A stretch of 64,000 nucleotides of DNA from Hyperoodon ampullatus (Eukaryota > Chordata > Mammalia > Artiodactyla > Ziphiidae): NCBI GenBank assembly GCA_949752795.1, contig OX457056.1:95998942-96062941 (forward strand), in the 5' to 3' direction. The notes beneath the pieces were generated by a model that had not been told where the DNA came from, did no database searches, and saw only the letters and a list, made by a program, of their open reading frames with translations. Within the stretch, counting starts at the first letter, position 1. Every line of letters begins with the position of its first letter. Shown here piece after piece: positions 59,691 through 64,000 of the stretch. The position numbers and the translations under genes were made by a program.

Positions 59691-60101
59691 TGATGGTTAA
59701 CTTTCTGTGTCACCTTGACTGGTCCATGGGATGCCCAGATATTTAGTCTAACTTTATTCTGTGTATTTTAGGATGAGGTTAACATTCTAATCAGTCGGCT
59801 GAGTAAAGCAGATTGCCCTCCCCAATGTGGGTGGGCCTCATCCATTCAGTGGAAGATATGAATAGAACAAAAAGGCTGAGTAAGAAGGAACTTCAGAGGC
59901 AGCTCCTTGAGATGGAAAGCAGTCTGTTCTTCCTTTGGGCTTGTACTGGAATTTACACCAGCAGCTCTCCTGGGTCTTCAGCTTGCTGACTGCGGATATT
60001 GAGATTTTTCAGCTTCCATAGTCACATGAGCCAACTCCTTATAATAAATTTCTTTGTCTCTCTCTCTCTCTCTCTCTCTCTGGAGAATCCTGACTAATAC
60101 A
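59691..60101 (+). mobile_element. MLT1A-like MaLR solo LTR, full length
   Basis: Starts tgatggttaac and ends ctaataca. tttagt..., agcagattgccctccccaat and tgggtgggcctcatcc lie inside, as in MLT1A. Direct repeats gacatta lie at 59684-59690 and 60102-60108. A (TC)n run at 60057-60080 lies near the 3' end. Non-coding remnant of an ancient retroviral-like element. Confidence 0.88.
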
Positions 60102-60618
60102 GACATTAAACAAACAATTTACATACTAAATAATTATATAACTGCTTGGGGATGTGGTATGTGGTGAGCTGATATGGAAATATCTAGGGGCTGAATGTAT
60201 TCTACCATCTTCAGGGTTATCCTAGTCTCTGGCCTTTTTCCAAAGCACCCTGGTCCACTGGCTCACCTCCCACAATTTGACCACCTCCTTGCACCCACAG
60301 GGCAGGACATGACCAGCCAGGTCTCTACCTTAAGTCTGGTCCAGAGTGGAAAGGCTCTTCCTGTGACTTTACCAGTCTCTACTCCAGGCAGGGGAACTCT
60401 GCTCTGTTTTTCTGTTCCCCTCATTTCCTTTTTATTATTTAAAGTTCTTTTGATAAGATGAATTAATGAAAATGAACACCTTGAACACTTCTGCCACCTG
60501 GCGTTCTGCATGTTTTATGATGTTTTGACAGTGAAATAAAAAATGTCATCCTTCTTTATATACCTCAATACCATGATTGCAGCTTTAGAAATAGTTTTGC
60601 ATTCCTGGTGCAGAGCCT

Positions 60619-60638
60619 GGGGGTGGGCAGGGGGTGGG
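60619..60638 (+). other. G-quadruplex motif
   Basis: Four G-runs (5, 3, 5 and 3) separated by loops of 1, 2 and 1 bases. This meets the standard G3+ N1-7 rule. Confidence 0.8.
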
Positions 60639-60659
60639 TACTACTCTGTGGGTGGAAGC

Positions 60660-60900
60660 ATGTGGGTTTTGGATGTGGTGTGGTCAGATTAGCATGGATG
60701 TCAATCCCGGCTGTCTACTGTCTATGTGACCCTGAGCAAGTCATTCAGAGTTGCCAGACCTCAGCTTCCTTGTCTGTATGATGGGGCTCACACTGCATAC
60801 TAGTTGGGTTTCCAGAAGGATTAGTGATATAGTACAGAAAGCACCTAGCACCACTCTAGCATACAATAGATGCCCAATTAATGGTTTCTATTGCCATGGT
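60660..60900 (+). repeat. MIR, sense
   Basis: catggatgtcaatcccggct, ctatgtgaccctgagcaagt, ctcagcttccttgtctgtat and agaaagcacctagcaccact are MIR in order. Confidence 0.7.
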
Positions 60901-61009
60901 GGATAATTTTCATAGGGAGGCTTCCATGTTCCTCTCTTGTTCCTTTGTCCTAGTTGGTCAGGTTGACAGAGGGAGAGTCTGAACACTTAATGTTGGAACG
61001 ATGTTCTGG

Positions 61010-61230
61010 TTATCTATGACAGCATTACACACTACCCCTAACTTAGGGTATAAAACAACAGTTGTTTTGTTATGTGCATGGATCCTGTGGGTTAGGGATT
61101 TGGATGGCACATGAAGGAATAACTTGTCTGCTCCACCATGTCTGAGTGGGAAGATTTGAATGGTTGGGGGTTGGAATCATCTACAGTCTTCTTTACACAC
61201 ATCTGGCTAGGTGTGAGGTGGGTTCTCTGA
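61010..61230 (-). mobile_element. Possible MaLR-type LTR relic, antisense
   Basis: ttctggttatctatgacagc followed by aaaacaacagttgttttgtt resembles old MLT-type LTR ends. Weak. Confidence 0.35.
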
Positions 61231-61234
61231 TGGC

Positions 61235-61945
61235 TAATGACGCTGATGATCTTTTCATATGCTTATTGACATTTGTATACCTTCTTTGGAGAAATGTCTA
61301 GTCAAATTCTTTGCCCATTTTAACATGGGTTATCTTTTAAAATTATTGATGTATATGAATTCTTTATATATTCTGGATACAATTTCCTTATCAGATATTC
61401 GATTTGCAAATAGTTTCTCCCATTCTGTAGGGCATGTTTTCACTTTCTTGAAGTGTCCTTTGAAGTACAAGTTTTAAATTTTAAGTCCAATTTATCTATT
61501 TTTACTTTCGTTGCTTGTGCTTTTGATGTCGTACCGAAGCAGTCTTTGCCTAATCTGAGTTCATGAAGATTTACTCCTATATTTTCTTCTAAGAGTTTTA
61601 TGTTTTTGCTCTGACTTAGGTCTATAATCCATATTGGGTTCATTTTTGTATATAGTGGAATAAAGGGTCCAACTTCAGTCTTTTACATGTATATATCCAG
61701 TTTTCCCAGTACCATTTATGGAAAAGACTATTCCCCCCCACCCCACCATTTAATTTTCCTGGCATCTTGGTCAAAAATCAGTTGACCATAATGTTAAGGT
61801 TTATTTCTGACTTCAATTTTATTCCATTTATCTATATGTCAATCCTTTTGCCCATACGAAATTTATACCATGATTACTGTAGCTTTGCAATCAGTTTGAA
61901 ATCAGGAAATGTGAGCCCTCCAACTTTGTTCTTTTCCAGTATGTG
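61235..61945 (-). mobile_element. L1 ORF2 fragment, antisense
   Basis: tgcttattgacatttgtata, gcaaatagtttctcccattc, ttttcccagtaccatttatg and ccatgattactgtagctttg are the reverse complement of L1 ORF2. Many stops. Confidence 0.9.
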
Positions 61946-63240
61946 ATGTTTTGGCACCAAAACCACATCCCATCAACAAAGCCAAAACTCTAGGTAAAAC
62001 AGTGAAATAGACAACTTTGGGCAACCTGCCTCCCTTTCTGTATCCCTTTTCTTTTTATTCCCTGTGAGCATTCAGACTCTCTACATGCTTTCCATCCATC
62101 TCTTTATCAAAAGCTGCTTGCTAGGGAAGAATATAATAAACTTTTTCTTACGTAGGTATAGATAACTAAAAAAACTTAAAGTTATTACCATTCTCGGGAG
62201 AATTTGCTTTTCAAAAAAGGGAACAAAAATGTCTTAAACCTGAGGAATTATTGTCTAATGGGAACATTTTCTCTATAAGCAGGTATGGAAAGTGCTTTTT
62301 TTTAGGCAGGGAAGTCCTCATATTGCATTTGGAAAGATGTTATGGATGGCCCCATATCCTACCTATGCCCAAGGCTTTGTTCAAAGTTTATTGATTAATT
62401 CTCCCCCAACTGTGAGTTTTATACCCATCACTTACTTGCTTTATGTCCTTGGGTAAATTAACTTCTATGAACCTCAGTTTGTCTTATGCAATATGGAGAA
62501 AATCATTCTCACTGCAAAAACGTCTCGCATTTGTTCTGTTTAGCTACGAAAAATAAGACCGACATACATTTTGACTTAACAAATACAACTCCAAAAACCT
62601 AATGACCTCATCATTATCTCTCCAGGAACAGAGACAAGCTTTCTGTTAAAGTGATTTAATTCTTCCTTACAAAATCCCTAGGGGTGGTATGGGAGAACCA
62701 TTCAGGAAAGTCAGGTTTTATAGAAAACAATATCTGGGAAAATGGAACAGAGATCCTCAAATCCTTTCCTCCCTACCAGCAACTGCTGTATGTGCGACAT
62801 CTTCAGTCACCTCTGATTTGGAAGAAACGTTTGCATTTGATCACAGCTAGTGATGACATGTAGTTTTATACTTTCCACACTGTTCCCAAGGATCAGTATA
62901 TCTGATCCCCCAAGCATTCCTGTGAGGGCAACTTTATTGCCATGTTACAGATGAAGAAACTGAGCCCAGAGAAACAAACAGACTTAAGACCCAAACCCTC
63001 TTTCCATGCGCTTCACAGATTTGTAAGGCTGAGAATGACCTTGGACCCTAAGACTGCCACCCACACAATTCCAGACCCCAGAGACTGATCTGCTCTTTGT
63101 TTTATACACTTATTGGAGATTTTATCCCATTTGGCCATGGGAGCGATTCTGTGCCTAGAAGCTTTTTTGTGGATGTTTTAAGACGGAAAATCCAAAACCA
63201 AGGACCCCCAAACACAAAACACCTGTATATTTTCCCGAGT
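61946..63240. other. Upstream flank with two MIR relics
   Basis: MIR-like blocks lie at about 62400-62520 (plus: gtccttgggtaaattaactt, cctcagtttgtctta) and 62880-63000 (minus: gccatgttacagatgaagaa). Otherwise unique. No gene. Confidence 0.5.
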
Positions 63241-63383
63241 TGCTATGTGAGCCGGTGAGTTTGTGTCGCTAAGCCTGAAAACCGCTCGCTAAGACCAGAT
63301 CCGGTGCCACAGTTGAGCTGGACGTAGCTCCCTCTGCATTGAAGTGCCGCCCCACCCCCACCCCGGGGCGAGCGCCGGGCAGG

Positions 63384-63397
63384 CCGGTAGATGGCAG
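63384..63397 (+). promoter_or_regulatory. CTCF-like motif
   Basis: CCGGTAGATGGCAG matches CCASYAGRKGGCRS at 13 of 14 positions (third base differs). Same orientation as the motif at 63865. Confidence 0.5.
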
Positions 63398-63864
63398 CAT
63401 TGCACAGCCGATGCCTCCTCTCCCTGCGCCAGCCCCACTTCTCCCCTCTCCGTCTTCCCTGTGCTTGACCACGAGGCAAAGGTATTAGCATCTCCTGACT
63501 CCCCGACTTCCGCCGTGCTGCACCATCTACAGACGATCTGTGCCTGGCGGGTCACAACAGGTCGGAATCCACAGCATGGATCTGACTCAGGCTCGGGTGT
63601 TTTTGTGGCTCCGGCCATAACCTTTGCTTTGGTTAATTGGCCCAGATCGGTACCCTCCCTCCCCGCCCCCCCGCAAAGGAGAAGTGCAGGAAAGTTTGAA
63701 AAACGTACCCCATCCAAATGGTTTCTTTTCCCACTCCTTTTGTGGCATGAGCTTTATCCTTAGCGACCCCTGTGTCCCCAGCCGCTCAGGGTCCCGAGTC
63801 ACTGCCTCTTGCTCGGGTTCTCCCGCCAACGGAGACTCCGCGTGCCATACGATTCCGACTATCG

Positions 63865-63878
63865 CCACTAGAGGGCAC
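63865..63878 (+). promoter_or_regulatory. CTCF motif, full consensus match
   Basis: CCACTAGAGGGCAC matches the CTCF core CCASYAGRKGGCRS at all 14 positions. A CRE-like CGACGTCA directly follows. Occupancy is not shown by sequence. Confidence 0.65.
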
Positions 63879-64000
63879 CGACGTCACATGCTGCCCAGGA
63901 GCCCGGCTGGGAAGGCGGCGGCCTGGTCCCACGGTCAGCGTCCTAGACCTGACCTTGGGACCTGCAACTGCCTGTGGCGGGGGCATTCCCTCTTCCCGTG

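Larger units (their letters stand above)
26890..64000. other. Upstream flank of IGFBP7, no second protein-coding gene seen
   Basis: No open frame here resembles a cellular protein. The longest frames lie in the CpG island, in SINEs, in L1 ORF2 remnants or in simple repeats. In human, the region upstream of IGFBP7 is gene-poor apart from a divergent lncRNA. A divergent transcript may exist here but cannot be shown from sequence. Confidence 0.6.
63241..64000. promoter_or_regulatory. Second CpG-rich patch, repeat-free; possible promoter or boundary element
   Basis: CG dinucleotides are frequent, GC content is high and no interspersed repeat is seen. Within it are CTCF-like motifs (63384-63397 and 63865-63878), a minus-strand G-quadruplex motif (63653-63672) and a CRE-like CGACGTCA at 63879-63886. 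Overlapping frames of 139 (+) and 142 (-) codons are probably products of composition. It continues past the window edge, so its full extent is unknown. Confidence 0.6.

Noticed and set aside
1..64000. CRISPR arrays, operons, riboswitches or prophage
   Set aside because: Sequence composition and repeats are clearly mammalian nuclear DNA. No spaced short palindromic repeats or dense coding was seen.

Overview
The window is mammalian nuclear DNA, most likely from a whale or dolphin. It carries about fifteen copies of the tRNA-derived CHR-type SINE that is shared by cetaceans, hippos and ruminants. I see none of the BovB or Bov-A repeats that would dominate a ruminant window. Old pan-mammalian repeats (MIR, L2, MER5A, MaLR LTRs, old L1) fill much of the rest. 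The species call is inference from repeat content.

The only protein-coding exon I can support is the first exon of IGFBP7 on the minus strand. Its coding part is 26382-26856: 158 complete codons plus one base, followed by a GT splice donor. It sits in a CpG island (about 26180-27240) with a TTTAAA box and GC boxes just upstream. Positions 1-26381 are therefore the 5' part of a long intron 1. Positions from about 26890 to 64000 are the gene's upstream flank, and I recognise no other coding exon, rRNA or tRNA gene there.

Layout. Intron 1 (1-26381): an old L1 with a nested SINE (2.1-4.75 kb), SINEs at 9.0, 11.7, 13.7 and 20.2 kb, two L1 pieces at 22.0-23.3 kb, and long repeat-poor stretches. 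Promoter and exon 1: 26.2-27.2 kb. Upstream flank: L1 ORF2 relics at 28.9 and 31.2 kb, a small hAT element with perfect 8-bp target duplications at 34.35 kb, a cluster of young SINEs at 35-58 kb, MaLR-type LTR relics at 29.6, 39.1, 43.8 and 59.7 kb, a (CA)41 microsatellite at 44.5 kb, a mariner hairpin at 58.25 kb, and an antisense L1 piece at 61.2-61.9 kb. The right edge (63.24-64.0 kb) is a second CpG-rich, repeat-free patch with two CTCF-like motifs in tandem and a strong G-quadruplex motif. It is the best candidate for an unannotated regulatory element or transcript start.

I did not find an undescribed multi-gene system. The observations most worth checking are: the two IGFBP7 codons known to be A-to-I edited in human (R78 and K95), which are kept here in editable form; the CpG/CTCF patch at the right edge; the mariner hairpin resembling bovine mariner-derived microRNA precursors; and inverted L1 3' UTR copies on either side of the promoter. 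Repeat names come from recognition by eye, and boundaries without target-site duplications are approximate.
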